Of a stretch of 64,000 bases of DNA, positions 15,465-24,948 are shown one piece after another. A model generated the notes under the pieces. The model was not told the DNA's origin. It was given only the letters and a program-made list of their open reading frames with translations, and did not search any database. Numbering within the stretch: the first letter of the stretch is position 1; every line of letters starts with the position of its first letter. The DNA lies in contig NZ_FNIJ01000024.1 of the NCBI RefSeq assembly GCF_900103845.1, positions 24,460 to 88,459 of the forward strand. The letters are read 5' to 3'. This DNA comes from Pseudomonas jinjuensis (lineage in GTDB: Bacteria > Pseudomonadota > Gammaproteobacteria > Pseudomonadales > Pseudomonadaceae). The position numbers and the translations under genes are program-made.

Positions 15465-18400
15465 TCCTGCTCCTGCTGGCGCTGCTGCCGTTCGCCGGCG
15501 CGCGGGCGGAGGATGCGGTGGAGCCGAGCAACTATTCGCCGATGGCCGGCGAGTCGTTCTTCCTGCTCGCCGACAGCAGCTATGCCAGCGACGAGGTCGC
15601 CCAGGTGCGCCTGGAGGCGCCGGGCCGCGACTACCGGCGCTACCGCATGGAGCCCTATGGCGGGGCGGACGTGCGGGTGTACCGCATCGACAGGCCGATG
15701 GATTTCCTCAAGCGGCAGAAGAACCTGCACCGGGTGGTCGCCGAGGGCCAGTTCAAGGGCGAGGGCCTGTCCAACACGCTGGCCTACCTGTGGGACAACT
15801 GGTACCGCAAGTCGCGGCGGGTGATGCAGCGGGCGTTTTCCTACGAGTCGCGCAAGCAGGTCACCGAGGCGGTGCCGGAACTGAAGATGGGCAACGCCAT
15901 CGCCGAACCGACCCGCTTCGACGCCCAGCCGCAGTTCGCGCCGATGCCGGGGCTGCCGCTGATCAGCCAGTTCCGCTACCCGCTGTGGGACGCCGAGCCG
16001 ATCCAGCCGCCGAAGGACGTGCATCTGACGGGCTCTTCCAGCGAGTTCATCAACGTCGTGCCGGGCAACGTCTACATCCCGCTGGGCAAGCTCAAGCCGG
16101 GGCTGTATCTGGTCGAGGCGCTGATCGGCAAGTTCCGCGCGACCACCGTGGTGTTCGTCTCCAACACCGTGGCGGTGAGCAAGATCGCCGGCGACGAGCT
16201 GCTGGTGTGGACCGCGCGCAAGCACGAGGGCACCGCCGTGCCCAGGGCCAGCGTGCTGTGGACCGACGGCCTCGGCGTGATGAGCAGCGGCAGCACCGAC
16301 GCCGACGGCCTGCTGCGCCTCAAGCACGTCAGCCCGGAACGCTCCTACGTGATCGGCGAGGACGAGGAAGGCGGGGTGTTCGTCTCGGAGAACTTCTATT
16401 ACGACAGCGAAATCTACGACACCAAGCTCTACGCCTTCACCGACCGCCCGCTGTACCGGCCGGGCGACTGGGTCGAGGTGAAGATCGTCGGGCGCGAGTT
16501 CAGGAATGCCCGCGATTCCGTCGCACCGCAGGCGGCGCCGATCCGCCTCAATGTGCTGGATGCCAACGGCACCGCGCTGCAGGGCCTGGACCTCAAGTTG
16601 GACTCGAAGACCGGCGCGCAGACGCGCTTCCAGCTGCCGGAAAACGCCGTGGCCGGCGGCTACGAGCTGCGCTTCGTCTACCGAGACCAGCAGTACAGCA
16701 GCGCCTTCCGCGTCGCCGAGTACATCAAGCCGCACTTCGAGATTTCCCTCGACCTCGCCAAGGCCGATTTCCGCACCGGCGAGCCGGTCAAGGGCAACCT
16801 GGTGCTGCTCTATCCGGACGGCAAGCCGGTGGCCAATGCGCGCCTGCAGCTCAGCCTGCGTGCCCAGCAGCTGTCGATGGTGGACAACGAGTTGCAGTAC
16901 CTCGGCCAGTTCCCGGTGGAGCTGACCAGCAGCGAACTGGGCACCGACGCCCAGGGCCGCGCGGCGCTGGAACTGCCGCCGGTGGAAAAGCCCAGCCGCT
17001 ACCTGCTGACCATCTTCGCCAGCGACGGCGCGGCCTATCGGGTCAAGACCAGCAAGGAAATCCTCATCGAGCGCGGCGCCGCCCGCTATCGGCTGGATAC
17101 CGCGCAGCGCTTCAGCGCGGTCGGCGACAAGGTGCACTTCCGGTTCGCCAGCGAGCAGAACACGCCGATCATGCCGGCGTCCTGGCAGTGGGTGCGGCTG
17201 GAAGACCAGTCCAAGGTTGATGGCAAGGTCGGCGAGGGTGGCTTCGATATCGCCTTCGAGCGGCCCGGCACCTACAGCATCCTGCTCAAGGACCAACACG
17301 GCCAACTGCTCGGCGCCACCGGGCATTCGGTCAGCGGCGAAGGGGTGAAGGCGGTGGCCGGCACCGTCGAGATCGTCCTCGACAAGGCCGAGTACAAGAC
17401 CGGCGACGAAGCGCTGGCGCTGATCACCTTCCCCGAGCCGGTCGGCGATGCGCTGCTGTCCCTGGAACGCGACAGCGTCGAAGCCACCGCGCTGCTGTCG
17501 AAGGGCGCCGACTGGCTGCGCCTGGAAAAGCTCAACCCGACCCAGTACCGCGCGCGCATCCCGGTGAAGGACGATTTCGCGCCGAACCTGACGTTCTCCG
17601 TGCTCTATACGAAGGCCGGCGACTACAGCTTCCAGAACGCCGGGATCAAGGTCGCCGCGCCGCAGGTGGAGATCGCCATCGCCACCGACAAGGAAACCTA
17701 TCGGCCGGGGGACATGGTCAAGGTCGACCTGCACACCCACTTCGCCGGCAAGCCGGTGAGCACGCACCTGGCGGTCAGCGTGGTGGACGAGATGATCTAC
17801 GCCCTGCAGCCGGAAATCGCCCCGGACATCGGCCAGTTCTTCTACCACCCGCGGCGCAACAACGTGCGCACCAGCGCCAGCCTGGCCTTCATCAGCTACG
17901 ACGTGGCGCTGCCCGGCAGCAGCACGGCGCCGGGCCGGGCCAATCGCAGCGAGCGTGGCGTGAAGGTGCTGGAGCGACCGCGCCGCGAGGATGTGGACAC
18001 CGCCGCCTGGCAGCCTGAGTTGGTCACCGACGCCGAGGGCAAGGCCAGTTTCAGCTTCCGCATGCCCGATTCGCTGACGCGCTGGCGGATCACCGCGCGG
18101 GCCATGGACGATGCCGGGCAGGTCGGCCAGAAGAAGCAGTTCCTCCGTTCGGAAAAGCCGCTGTACCTGAAGTGGAGCGGCCCGACCCGCTTTCGCGCCG
18201 GCGACCGGCCGGACCTCGGCCTGTTCGCCTTCAACCAGGGCGAACAGCCGGTCGAGGCCGAACTGCTGGTCCGCCATGCCGGACAGGAGCAGCGCATCCC
18301 GCTGCAGCTGGAACGCGGCATCAACCATGTGCCGCTGCCCGGCGTCGAGGCGAGCGCAGGCGAATGGACGGCGGAGCTGCTCCAGGACGGCCAGTCGATG

Positions 18401-19981
18401 GATGCCCTGGCGGTACGCCTGACGCTGGGTGCGGCAGGCTGGCAGGCGGTGCAGACCCGGCACGTGCCGATCAGCGAAGAGACTACCCAGCTGAACCTGC
18501 CGGCGGATGCGCGGGATATCCGCCTGCGCCTGGACGGCAGCGCCAGGGCATTGTTCCGCGCCAATCTCGACGATCTGCTCGGCTATCCCTATTGCGGCGT
18601 CGAGCAGACCGCCAGCCAGTTGCTGCCGCTGAGCCTGGCCTATCCCATGCTCGCCGCTGGCGAGCCGCGGGTGCGCGACCGCCTGCGCCTGATCATGCAG
18701 AACAGCCGCCTGCGCCTGGTGCAGATGGCCGGGCCGAACGCGCAGTTCACCTGGTGGGGCATGGGCGAGGACGGCGACGCCTTCCTCACCGCCTACGCCT
18801 ACTACGCCGACTGGCACGCCAGCCGCGCGCTGGAGCTGAGCCTGCCAGCCGATCACTGGCAGCGGGTGCTGGATATCTACGCCAAGCAGGCGGTTGGTAC
18901 GCCGCTGTTGCAGCGCGCGCTGATCCTGTCCTTCGCCCGCGACATGCAATTGCCGGTGGCGACCCTGCTCAGCGGGCTGATGGATGACCTGGGCAAGGCC
19001 GGCGACGGCGAGGAACCGCCTGTCACCATCGACGCCCGCGATAGCCTGGTGATGGCCGCGCCGGATTCGCCGTTGGGATTGGCCGCCGCCCGTGCACTGA
19101 CCGCCAGCCTGGCGCGCCAGGCCGGAGTGGCCTTGCCGCCGGCGTTCTCCGCCCAGTTGCCGGCTGCCGGGAAGCGTCTCGAAGACAGCGACCAGCCCTT
19201 CATCGAAGCCTTGCGCTACTTCCTCGATCCGGTGGGCGCGCAGCGTGCCGCTGCCGTGCTGAAAAGCCTGGCGCCGAGCCAGCCGACTCTGGAGCGCGCG
19301 CTGGCGCTGGTCTGGCTGCAGCGTGCCGTCGATCAGGCTCCGGCTGCCGCTCCGCCTGTGCCGGGTGAGGGCTGGAAGCTGGTGCAGGGCGTCACCGGCG
19401 AGCGCTACTGGGAATGGCAGGGGCAGGGCGTACCGACTGCGCTGGCGCTGCAGTCCGCGCCGGCGCGCCCGCTGGATGCCGCGCTCAGCTTCCGCAGCGA
19501 CGAGGCGCCGACGGCCGGAGTTCCCGTGCAGATCGAGCGCCGCCTGCTGCGCCTGGTGCCGGGCGACAAGGCGTTCGAGTTCTCGGTGGAGGCGCTCGGC
19601 GACAAGCCGATTTCCAGCGACGACCTCTACCTCGACGAAGTGACCCTGAGCACCGGGCAGGCCAGCGCCCTGCGCTACGGCATGCTGGAAGTGCCGCTGC
19701 CGCCGGGCGCCGATGTCGAGCGCACCACCTGGGGCATCCAGGTCGCCGGGCTGGACCGGCCGGAAGCAGCGGCGCTGGAAAAGGCCCGCTTCGAGCCGGG
19801 GCAGATGCTCTACGCGGTGCCGGTGGACAGCCTGGCCGGCGAACTGCGCGTGCGCCACCTGCTGCGCTTCTCGCAGAAGGGCGAGTTCAAGCTGCCGCCG
19901 GCACGCTACGTGCGCCTGTATGCGCCCGAGGAACAGGCGCTGGAGCAACAGCCGGCGCTGGCCAGGGTGAAGGTCGAATGA
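15398..19981 (+). CDS. magD: MagD, bacterial alpha-2-macroglobulin homologue (YfaS type)
   Basis: A 1527-residue periplasmic protein. The ATG at 15398 lies inside the magC 3' end (67-base overlap) and follows GGAAGGA. A long signal peptide ends near GARAED. The macroglobulin domain series is visible: [37 protein letters not shown], the MG/bait segment, [22 protein letters not shown], the A2M domain ([21 protein letters not shown]) and a helical TED-like region ([16 protein letters not shown]). The usual CxEQ thioester is replaced by C1066-G-V-E-Q, so no thioester is expected. P. aeruginosa MagD binds elastase and lies in a complex with MagA, MagB and MagF. It is likely a protease trap protecting the envelope. 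Confidence 0.92.
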   Translation: MDTRRIQSQLYRHLSAVVPLPLILLLLALLPFAGARAEDAVEPSNYSPMAGESFFLLADSSYASDEVAQVRLEAPGRDYRRYRMEPYGGADVRVYRIDRPMDFLKRQKNLHRVVAEGQFKGEGLSNTLAYLWDNWYRKSRRVMQRAFSYESRKQVTEAVPELKMGNAIAEPTRFDAQPQFAPMPGLPLISQFRYPLWDAEPIQPPKDVHLTGSSSEFINVVPGNVYIPLGKLKPGLYLVEALIGKFRATTVVFVSNTVAVSKIAGDELLVWTARKHEGTAVPRASVLWTDGLGVMSSGSTDADGLLRLKHVSPERSYVIGEDEEGGVFVSENFYYDSEIYDTKLYAFTDRPLYRPGDWVEVKIVGREFRNARDSVAPQAAPIRLNVLDANGTALQGLDLKLDSKTGAQTRFQLPENAVAGGYELRFVYRDQQYSSAFRVAEYIKPHFEISLDLAKADFRTGEPVKGNLVLLYPDGKPVANARLQLSLRAQQLSMVDNELQYLGQFPVELTSSELGTDAQGRAALELPPVEKPSRYLLTIFASDGAAYRVKTSKEILIERGAARYRLDTAQRFSAVGDKVHFRFASEQNTPIMPASWQWVRLEDQSKVDGKVGEGGFDIAFERPGTYSILLKDQHGQLLGATGHSVSGEGVKAVAGTVEIVLDKAEYKTGDEALALITFPEPVGDALLSLERDSVEATALLSKGADWLRLEKLNPTQYRARIPVKDDFAPNLTFSVLYTKAGDYSFQNAGIKVAAPQVEIAIATDKETYRPGDMVKVDLHTHFAGKPVSTHLAVSVVDEMIYALQPEIAPDIGQFFYHPRRNNVRTSASLAFISYDVALPGSSTAPGRANRSERGVKVLERPRREDVDTAAWQPELVTDAEGKASFSFRMPDSLTRWRITARAMDDAGQVGQKKQFLRSEKPLYLKWSGPTRFRAGDRPDLGLFAFNQGEQPVEAELLVRHAGQEQRIPLQLERGINHVPLPGVEASAGEWTAELLQDGQSMDALAVRLTLGAAGWQAVQTRHVPISEETTQLNLPADARDIRLRLDGSARALFRANLDDLLGYPYCGVEQTASQLLPLSLAYPMLAAGEPRVRDRLRLIMQNSRLRLVQMAGPNAQFTWWGMGEDGDAFLTAYAYYADWHASRALELSLPADHWQRVLDIYAKQAVGTPLLQRALILSFARDMQLPVATLLSGLMDDLGKAGDGEEPPVTIDARDSLVMAAPDSPLGLAAARALTASLARQAGVALPPAFSAQLPAAGKRLEDSDQPFIEALRYFLDPVGAQRAAAVLKSLAPSQPTLERALALVWLQRAVDQAPAAAPPVPGEGWKLVQGVTGERYWEWQGQGVPTALALQSAPARPLDAALSFRSDEAPTAGVPVQIERRLLRLVPGDKAFEFSVEALGDKPISSDDLYLDEVTLSTGQASALRYGMLEVPLPPGADVERTTWGIQVAGLDRPEAAALEKARFEPGQMLYAVPVDSLAGELRVRHLLRFSQKGEFKLPPARYVRLYAPEEQALEQQPALARVKVE

Positions 19982-21618
19982 GGCGATTGGCTGTCCTCTC
20001 GCTGTGCCTGCTGCCGTTGCTGGCGGTGGCCGGCGAGGCGCCGCTGCAACTGGCCTGGCGCACGGCGCAGGGCGACGAACTGCTGCGCCTGGACGAGTCC
20101 CGTGTGGTCGGTCGCTCCGCGCTGCCGCAGGACCTGCAGACCCCGCTCGGCAGCCTGTGGAAGCTGTTCGTCTATGCCTGGCTGGTGGACCACGACAGCC
20201 GCGAGCCGGCCTATCGATGCCGCGGCCGGTCGCAGGAGGAGGTCTATTGCTGCGATGCCGGCGCCAGCGTCGGCCGCGACGAGGCGCTGGTGCGTTCCTG
20301 CGGGCTGTATTTCGTCCCGGAGCGGCTCGGGCTGCAGGCGGATGACTGGCGCCGCTACTGGCAGGCACGGCAGTCGCCGGCATGGCTGAGCGATCTTTCC
20401 CAGGTGCGGGCGCAAACGCGGGTGCCGGTGGGCGAATTGCTGGATGTCCTCGCCCGGTTGCCGGCCCAGGCGGAGGCGCGGCGGGTATTGCTGGATGTGA
20501 TCCTGGGCGGGGAAGGGCAGGCGGCTGGCGTGCTGGGCGGGCGTCTGCGGGTGAAGACCTGGAGCTGGCTCGACGACCACGATCCGCAGGCGCGGCAGGG
20601 CGGTTTCGGCGGCTGGCTGGCGGATGGAACGCCGCTCTGGGTGGGCGGCCCGGGCACCAGCAGGACGGTGCTGAATCGCTATGCCGATGTCCTTGGCAGC
20701 GTACTGCCGGCGCCATGGCCTGCCGAGGCGGGGCAGTGCGTGGAGGTCGGCCTGTTCGCCCGTTATCCGCTGAAGCAGGTGCTGCGGGAGGATGGAACGC
20801 CGGCAGGCGTTGGAGCGCTGAATGGGCGCTATCGGGTCGAGTTCGAGAATGCCAATCGTCTGGATATCGAAAGCGCGGGCGAACTCTTTCTCGAACGCAA
20901 TGGCGTGCAGCCACGACTGACTGCGCGGATATCGCGGGAGGAATATGTGGCGCGGGTACTGCAGCGCGAGGCGGCGGCGCAACCGGCCGAGGCGGCCAAG
21001 GCGCTGGCGGTGGCGATCCGCAGCTATCTGCTGCAGAACGCCGAGCGTCGCGGCGATTGCCTGCGCATCGCCGACAGCAGCGCCAGCCAGCGCGTCGCAC
21101 CGCGCCCGGCGAACGCCGACTTCCGGCGCATTGCGGCCTGGACCGACGAGCTGGTGTTGGCTGGCAGCCCGGTGACCTACCACCTGGACAGTCCCGGTCC
21201 GGCGCGCCTGTCCTGGCGCGATGCGGTGGCCCAGGCGCAGGCGGGCGCCCGCTACGACGCCATCCTGGCCCGTGCCTTCCCGGCGGCCAGCCTGTCCCGC
21301 TGGGACAAACCGCAGGCGTCCTGCCAGCCGTTGCCGGCAGCGGAGGACTGGCTGAAGGCCCGGCGCCGCGACTGGCGGCCGACCCTGGACGGCGAGCCCG
21401 GCTATGCCGAGCCGGCGTCCTTCGCCGTGTGCCGGCTGCTTTCCGGGCGCCCGCATGTGGACCGCGAGCGGCGGCGCATCTATGTGCGCGAACTGTATTC
21501 CCTGCAGGACCGCCTGGACCTGACCCACGAATACCTGCACCTGGCCTTCGAAGCCCACCCCAACGGGCAGGACGAAGGCTATATCGAAAGCCTCGCCCGC
21601 CAGTTGCTGCTGGAGTAG
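19978..21618 (+). CDS. magE: MagE, exported DUF2300 protein with SxxK, SpoIID-like and HExxH motifs
   Basis: A 546-residue exported protein (signal [19 protein letters not shown]) in ATGA overlap with magD; YfaQ/DUF2300 family. Three enzyme-like signatures are visible. Residues 56-65 read [10 protein letters not shown], an S59-x-x-K62 pair like the PBP/beta-lactamase serine site, followed by VKTW (192-195) near the place of a KTG box. Residues 318-351 ([20 protein letters not shown] and AVAIRSYLL) match the SpoIID/LytB lytic transglycosylase domain with E331 at the catalytic glutamate position. Residues 517-521 read HEYLH, an HExxH zinc motif with downstream E533/E537. Function is unproven; a murein-processing role beside MagD is inferred. 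Confidence 0.82.
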   Translation: MRRLAVLSLCLLPLLAVAGEAPLQLAWRTAQGDELLRLDESRVVGRSALPQDLQTPLGSLWKLFVYAWLVDHDSREPAYRCRGRSQEEVYCCDAGASVGRDEALVRSCGLYFVPERLGLQADDWRRYWQARQSPAWLSDLSQVRAQTRVPVGELLDVLARLPAQAEARRVLLDVILGGEGQAAGVLGGRLRVKTWSWLDDHDPQARQGGFGGWLADGTPLWVGGPGTSRTVLNRYADVLGSVLPAPWPAEAGQCVEVGLFARYPLKQVLREDGTPAGVGALNGRYRVEFENANRLDIESAGELFLERNGVQPRLTARISREEYVARVLQREAAAQPAEAAKALAVAIRSYLLQNAERRGDCLRIADSSASQRVAPRPANADFRRIAAWTDELVLAGSPVTYHLDSPGPARLSWRDAVAQAQAGARYDAILARAFPAASLSRWDKPQASCQPLPAAEDWLKARRRDWRPTLDGEPGYAEPASFAVCRLLSGRPHVDRERRRIYVRELYSLQDRLDLTHEYLHLAFEAHPNGQDEGYIESLARQLLLE

Positions 21619-21622
21619 CCCG

Positions 21623-22411
21623 ATGCGATTCAACCTTTTCCTGCTGTTCGCCGCCTTGCCGTTCGCGCTGGCCAATGCCGGCGACATCCGCCTGGATACC
21701 CCGAGCGGCGGCTGGCGCCAGTCCTCGGGGGAGGGCGAGCGATTCATCCAGACGGTGAACTACCCGGCCTCCTCGGTGAACACCCCGGCCGGCCAGGCCG
21801 ATGCGGCGCGGATCAGGGGGCAGATCGCCGCCATGGCGAAATCCCCCGACCCGGCGCGGCTGGTGGTGAATGGCGTGAGCATGCCGCTCAAGCTGGACGA
21901 CGCGGGCGGCTTCGACCGGCCGTTCGTCTTCCCCAACGGCAGCAACAGCGTGGAAGTGCGCAGCCCGGATGGCGGTTCAGGGAAGCGTGTGCAGTTCTAC
22001 AGCAGCGGCGCCGGCCGGGTGCCGGCCAAGCTGCGCGTGCTGCTGTCCTGGGACAGCGACAACACCGACCTCGACCTGCACCTGGTGACGCCGGACGGCG
22101 GGCATGTCTGGTATGGCGACCGTTCGCTGGCCAACGGCACGGCGCTGGATGTCGACGTGACCACCGGCTACGGCCCGGAAATCATCGCCAGCCCGTCGCC
22201 GCTGAAGGGGCAGTATCTGGTCTACGTCAACTATTACGGCGGCGGCTACGGCGCGAGCGACGGGCAGGTGAGGGCGGCGCAGGAACTGACCACGGCGCAG
22301 ATCACCGTCATCACCGAGGAAGGCACGGCCAACGAGAAGCAGGAGTCCTTCCTGGTGCCGATGCGCGCGCCGGGGGAGCTGACGCTGGTGCGGCGGTTCA
22401 GTTATCCGTAA
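21623..22411 (+). CDS. magF: MagF, exported DUF2135 protein closing the macroglobulin operon
   Basis: A 262-residue protein with signal peptide MRFNLFLLFAALPFALANAG. Its DUF2135 block (SWDSDNTDLDLHLVTPDGGH, KGQYLVYVNYYGGGYG) parallels that of MagA, so the operon begins and ends with paralogues. It follows magE by four bases. In P. aeruginosa MagF is reported in the MagA-B-D complex. A REP pair follows the stop. Confidence 0.85.
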   Translation: MRFNLFLLFAALPFALANAGDIRLDTPSGGWRQSSGEGERFIQTVNYPASSVNTPAGQADAARIRGQIAAMAKSPDPARLVVNGVSMPLKLDDAGGFDRPFVFPNGSNSVEVRSPDGGSGKRVQFYSSGAGRVPAKLRVLLSWDSDNTDLDLHLVTPDGGHVWYGDRSLANGTALDVDVTTGYGPEIIASPSPLKGQYLVYVNYYGGGYGASDGQVRAAQELTTAQITVITEEGTANEKQESFLVPMRAPGELTLVRRFSYP

Positions 22412-22421
22412 CGCGGAAACG

Positions 22422-22482
22422 TACACAAGCCAGCTTGCTGGCAAATGGCGTGGCCGAATTCGCGAGCAAGCTCGCTCCTACG
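22422..22482. repeat. REP palindrome pair after the mag operon
   Basis: A degenerate left unit (CAAGCCAGCTTGCTGGC, 22427-22443) and a right unit containing GCGAGCAAGCTCGCTCC (about 22461-22478) face each other 11 bases after magF. It is the same family as at 325-390 and 12135-12225. Confidence 0.8.
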
Positions 22483-22504
22483 AAAAGCGGGCTATGGGTG
22501 TTCC

Positions 22505-22702
22505 GCCTGCCACGCGTCGATCACTTCCTGCGCAGTCCGGGTAGGGCGCATAACGCGCCAGCGTTATCCGCCATCCCATCGGCGTGGCGTTATCGGCGGA
22601 TGAAGCGTTCCGCTTCATTCGCCCTACGCCAGCGATTGGCCATGCCCGCGACAGGCGTGATTACGCCTGATCGGCCTGCCACGCATCGATCACTTCCTGC
22701 GC
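22505..22702. repeat. 29-bp direct repeats flanking a 140-bp insertion with GTAGGGCG inverted ends
   Basis: The 29 bases at 22505-22533 recur at 22674-22702 with one mismatch. Between them lies a 140-base insert holding an 87-base element (22541-22627) that begins GTAGGGCG, ends CGCCCTAC and has internal palindromes (TAACGCGCCAGCGTTA). The right copy is the 3' end of the decarboxylase-like gene; the left copy encodes the same C-terminal residues and then a different ending. This looks like insertion of a small non-autonomous element with target duplication. Confidence 0.8.
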
Positions 22703-23047
22703 CGCGCGGAAGGCGTCGATGGCCGCGGGGACGCCGGCGTACACCGCGCAATGCAGCAGCGCCTCGCGGATTTCCTCCACCGTGCAGCCGTTGTTCAGCG
22801 CGCCGCGCACGTGGCCTTTCAGTTCCTGCGGGCATTTCAGGGCGGTCAGTGCGGCCAGGGTGATCAGGCTGCGGGTCTTGCGCGGCAGGCCGTCGCGGGC
22901 CCAGACGGCGCCCCAGGCGTGTTCGTTGACGAAGTCCTGCAGCGGCAGGGTGAATTCCGTGGCGTTGTTCATGGCGCGGTCGACGAAGGTGTCGCCCATC
23001 ACTTCGCGGCGTACCTGCTGGCCGCGCTGCTTGTCCTGCTCACTCAT
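22661..23047 (-). CDS. Carboxymuconolactone decarboxylase-like protein
   Basis: A 128-residue, mostly helical protein of the CMD family. The conserved block RSLITLAALTALKCPQEL and the C-terminal VEEIREALLHCAVYAGVPAA are those of PcaC-type gamma-carboxymuconolactone decarboxylases. It lacks the CxxC pair of AhpD peroxidases. No protocatechuate pathway genes are near, so the true substrate is open. Its last codons (QADQA then stop) appear altered by the adjacent repeat insertion: a relic of an older ending (QAEHP then stop) lies at 22490-22533. It starts 14 bases after the rlpA-like gene stop and is probably co-transcribed with it. Confidence 0.82.
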   Translation of the reverse strand: MSEQDKQRGQQVRREVMGDTFVDRAMNNATEFTLPLQDFVNEHAWGAVWARDGLPRKTRSLITLAALTALKCPQELKGHVRGALNNGCTVEEIREALLHCAVYAGVPAAIDAFRAAQEVIDAWQADQA

Positions 23048-23061
23048 CGGTTACTTCCTTT

Positions 23062-23439
23062 TCAGTCGAGGCTTTGCACGCGCACCGGGGCGACGCCGCT
23101 GCGGACCATGCCGATGGCGTCGGCGGCGCGGCGCGAGATATCGATGATGCGGCCGCGCACGAAGGGGCCGCGATCATTGATGCGGACCACCACGCTGCGG
23201 TCGTTGTCGAGATTGGTGACCCGCACCCGGGTGCCGAACGGCAGGCTGCGGTGCGCCGCGGTCAGCGCGCCGGGGTCGTAGCGTTCGCCGCTGGCGGTGC
23301 GTTTGCCGGCGTGGCGCTTGCCATAGTAGGAAGCCTTGCCGGTTTCGTCGTAACGGCTTTCGCCGACCTGACCGGCACAACCGGCGAGCAGCAGGGCGCA
23401 GGCCACGAGAAACGGTATGGGGCGGAGACGTAGATACAT
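23062..23439 (-). CDS. RlpA-like septal-ring lipoprotein
   Basis: A 125-residue lipoprotein from the ATG at 23439, preceded by AGGAG; a slightly longer start at 23457 is unlikely. The lipobox is LLLAGC (C21). The rest is the RlpA double-psi beta-barrel: [38 protein letters not shown] and [20 protein letters not shown]. Family members are lytic transglycosylases or murein-binding proteins. It lacks the SPOR domain of classical RlpA, so it is the short type. In the same direction downstream lies the CMD-like gene. Confidence 0.87.
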   Translation of the reverse strand: MYLRLRPIPFLVACALLLAGCAGQVGESRYDETGKASYYGKRHAGKRTASGERYDPGALTAAHRSLPFGTRVRVTNLDNDRSVVVRINDRGPFVRGRIIDISRRAADAIGMVRSGVAPVRVQSLD

Positions 23440-23455
23440 AGGGACTCCTGGGAAC

Positions 23456-23483
23456 AAAAAGACGCCGGGGTAAACCCGGCGTC
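23456..23483 (-). terminator. Terminator after gatB
   Basis: Arms GACGCCGGG (23461-23469) and CCCGGCGTC (23475-23483) with a five-base loop, followed on the minus strand by five T. It ends the gatCAB transcript eight bases after gatB. Confidence 0.9.
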
Positions 23484-23491
23484 CATATGAC

Positions 23492-24937
23492 TCAGGATTC
23501 GAGCTTTTTCTTCAGCAGTTCGTTCACCTGGCCCGGGTTGGCCTTGCCTTTGGAGGCCTTCATCGCCTGGCCGACGAAGAAGCCGAACATCTTGCCGCGC
23601 TTGGCCTCGTCGGCGGCGCGGTACTGTTCGACCTGCTCGGCGTTGGCCGCCAGCACTTCGTCGAGCATGCTCTCGATGGCGCCGCTGTCGGTGACCTGCT
23701 TGAGGCCCTTGGCCTCGATGATCTGGTCGGCGGAGCCTTCGCCGTTGGCCATGGCCTCGAAGACCATCTTGGCGATCTTGCCGGAGATGGTGTTGTCCTT
23801 GATCCGCAGGATCATGCCGCCCAGCTGTTCGGCGGAAACCGGCGACTGCTCGATCTCCAGGCCGTCCTTGTTGAGCAGGCTGGACAGCTCGCCCATCACC
23901 CAGTTGGCCGCCAGCTTGGCGTCGCCGCAGATGCCCTGGACCTTTTCGAAGTAGTCGGCCATCTCGCGGCTGGCGGACAGCACGCTGGCGTCGTAGGCGG
24001 ACAGGCCGTACTGGCTCTCGAAACGCTCGCGCTTCTGGTCCGGCAGTTCCGGCAGGTCGCCGCGCAGGGCTTCGAGGAAGCTCGGCTCGATCACCACCGG
24101 CAGCAGGTCGGGGCAGGGGAAGTAGCGGTAGTCGTTGGCTTCTTCCTTGCTGCGCATGGAGCGCGTCTCGTCCTTGTTCGGGTCGTACAGGCGGGTTTCC
24201 TGCACTACCGTGCCGCCGTCCTCGATCAGGTCGATCTGGCGCTGCACTTCGTGGTTGATCGCCTTCTCGATGAAGCGGAAGGAGTTGACGTTCTTGATCT
24301 CGGCGCGGGTGCCGAACTCGGCCTGGCCCTTCGGCCGCACCGAGACGTTGCAGTCGCAGCGCAGCGAGCCTTCGGCCATGTTGCCGTCGCAGATGCCGAG
24401 GTAGCGCACCAGGGCGTGGATCGCCTTGACGTAGGCCACGGCTTCCTTGGCGCTGCGGATGTCCGGCTCGGAGACGATCTCCAGCAGCGGCGTGCCGGCG
24501 CGGTTCAGGTCGATGCCGCTCATGCCGTGGAAGTCTTCGTGCAGGCTCTTGCCGGCGTCCTCTTCCAGGTGCGCGCGGGTGATGCCGATGCGCTTGACGG
24601 TGCCATCTTCCAGGGTGATGTCCAGGTGGCCCTTGCCGACGATCGGCAGCTCGAACTGGCTGGTCTGGTAGCCCTTGGGCAGGTCCGGGTAGAAGTAGTT
24701 CTTGCGCGCGAAGACGTTGCGCGGGGCGATGTGCGCGTCGATCGCCAGGCCGAACTTGCAGGCCATGCGCACGGCTTCCTCATTGAGCACCGGCAGGGTG
24801 CCGGGCATCGCCAGGTCGACCAGGCTGGCCTGGGTGTTGGCCTCGGCGCCGAAGGTGGTGGCGCTGCCGGAGAAGATCTTCGATTGGGTGGCGAGCTGCG
24901 CGTGGATTTCCAGCCCGATCACGGTTTCCCATTGCAT
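23492..24937 (-). CDS. gatB: Aspartyl/glutamyl-tRNA amidotransferase subunit B
   Basis: A 481-residue GatB of full length. It begins [20 protein letters not shown] with the family signature IGLEIHAQL, then [20 protein letters not shown] and [17 protein letters not shown], and ends in the GatB/YqeY helical tail. It is the kinase/tRNA-binding subunit of GatCAB, which converts misacylated Asp-tRNA(Asn) (and Glu-tRNA(Gln) where used) to the amide form. In P. aeruginosa the complex is needed for Asn-tRNA because AsnRS is absent. It is the third gene of gatC-gatA-gatB. Confidence 0.97.
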   Translation of the reverse strand: MQWETVIGLEIHAQLATQSKIFSGSATTFGAEANTQASLVDLAMPGTLPVLNEEAVRMACKFGLAIDAHIAPRNVFARKNYFYPDLPKGYQTSQFELPIVGKGHLDITLEDGTVKRIGITRAHLEEDAGKSLHEDFHGMSGIDLNRAGTPLLEIVSEPDIRSAKEAVAYVKAIHALVRYLGICDGNMAEGSLRCDCNVSVRPKGQAEFGTRAEIKNVNSFRFIEKAINHEVQRQIDLIEDGGTVVQETRLYDPNKDETRSMRSKEEANDYRYFPCPDLLPVVIEPSFLEALRGDLPELPDQKRERFESQYGLSAYDASVLSASREMADYFEKVQGICGDAKLAANWVMGELSSLLNKDGLEIEQSPVSAEQLGGMILRIKDNTISGKIAKMVFEAMANGEGSADQIIEAKGLKQVTDSGAIESMLDEVLAANAEQVEQYRAADEAKRGKMFGFFVGQAMKASKGKANPGQVNELLKKKLES

Positions 24938-24948
24938 GTGAGTCGTCC

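Noticed and set aside
15437..21100. Very long minus-strand open frame (1887 codons) opposite the mag operon
   Set aside because: It mirrors magD and magE codons in a high-GC genome, has a skewed Arg/Ala/Gly/His/Gln composition and no recognisable domain.
22541..22627. GTAGGGCG element as a riboswitch or small RNA gene
   Set aside because: Its strong internal palindromes are explained by its being a dispersed repeat with inverted ends; no promoter or terminator accompanies it.
22661..23047. Reading the CMD-like protein as an AhpD-type alkylhydroperoxidase
   Set aside because: The CxxC redox pair required for AhpD activity is missing; only single cysteines are present.
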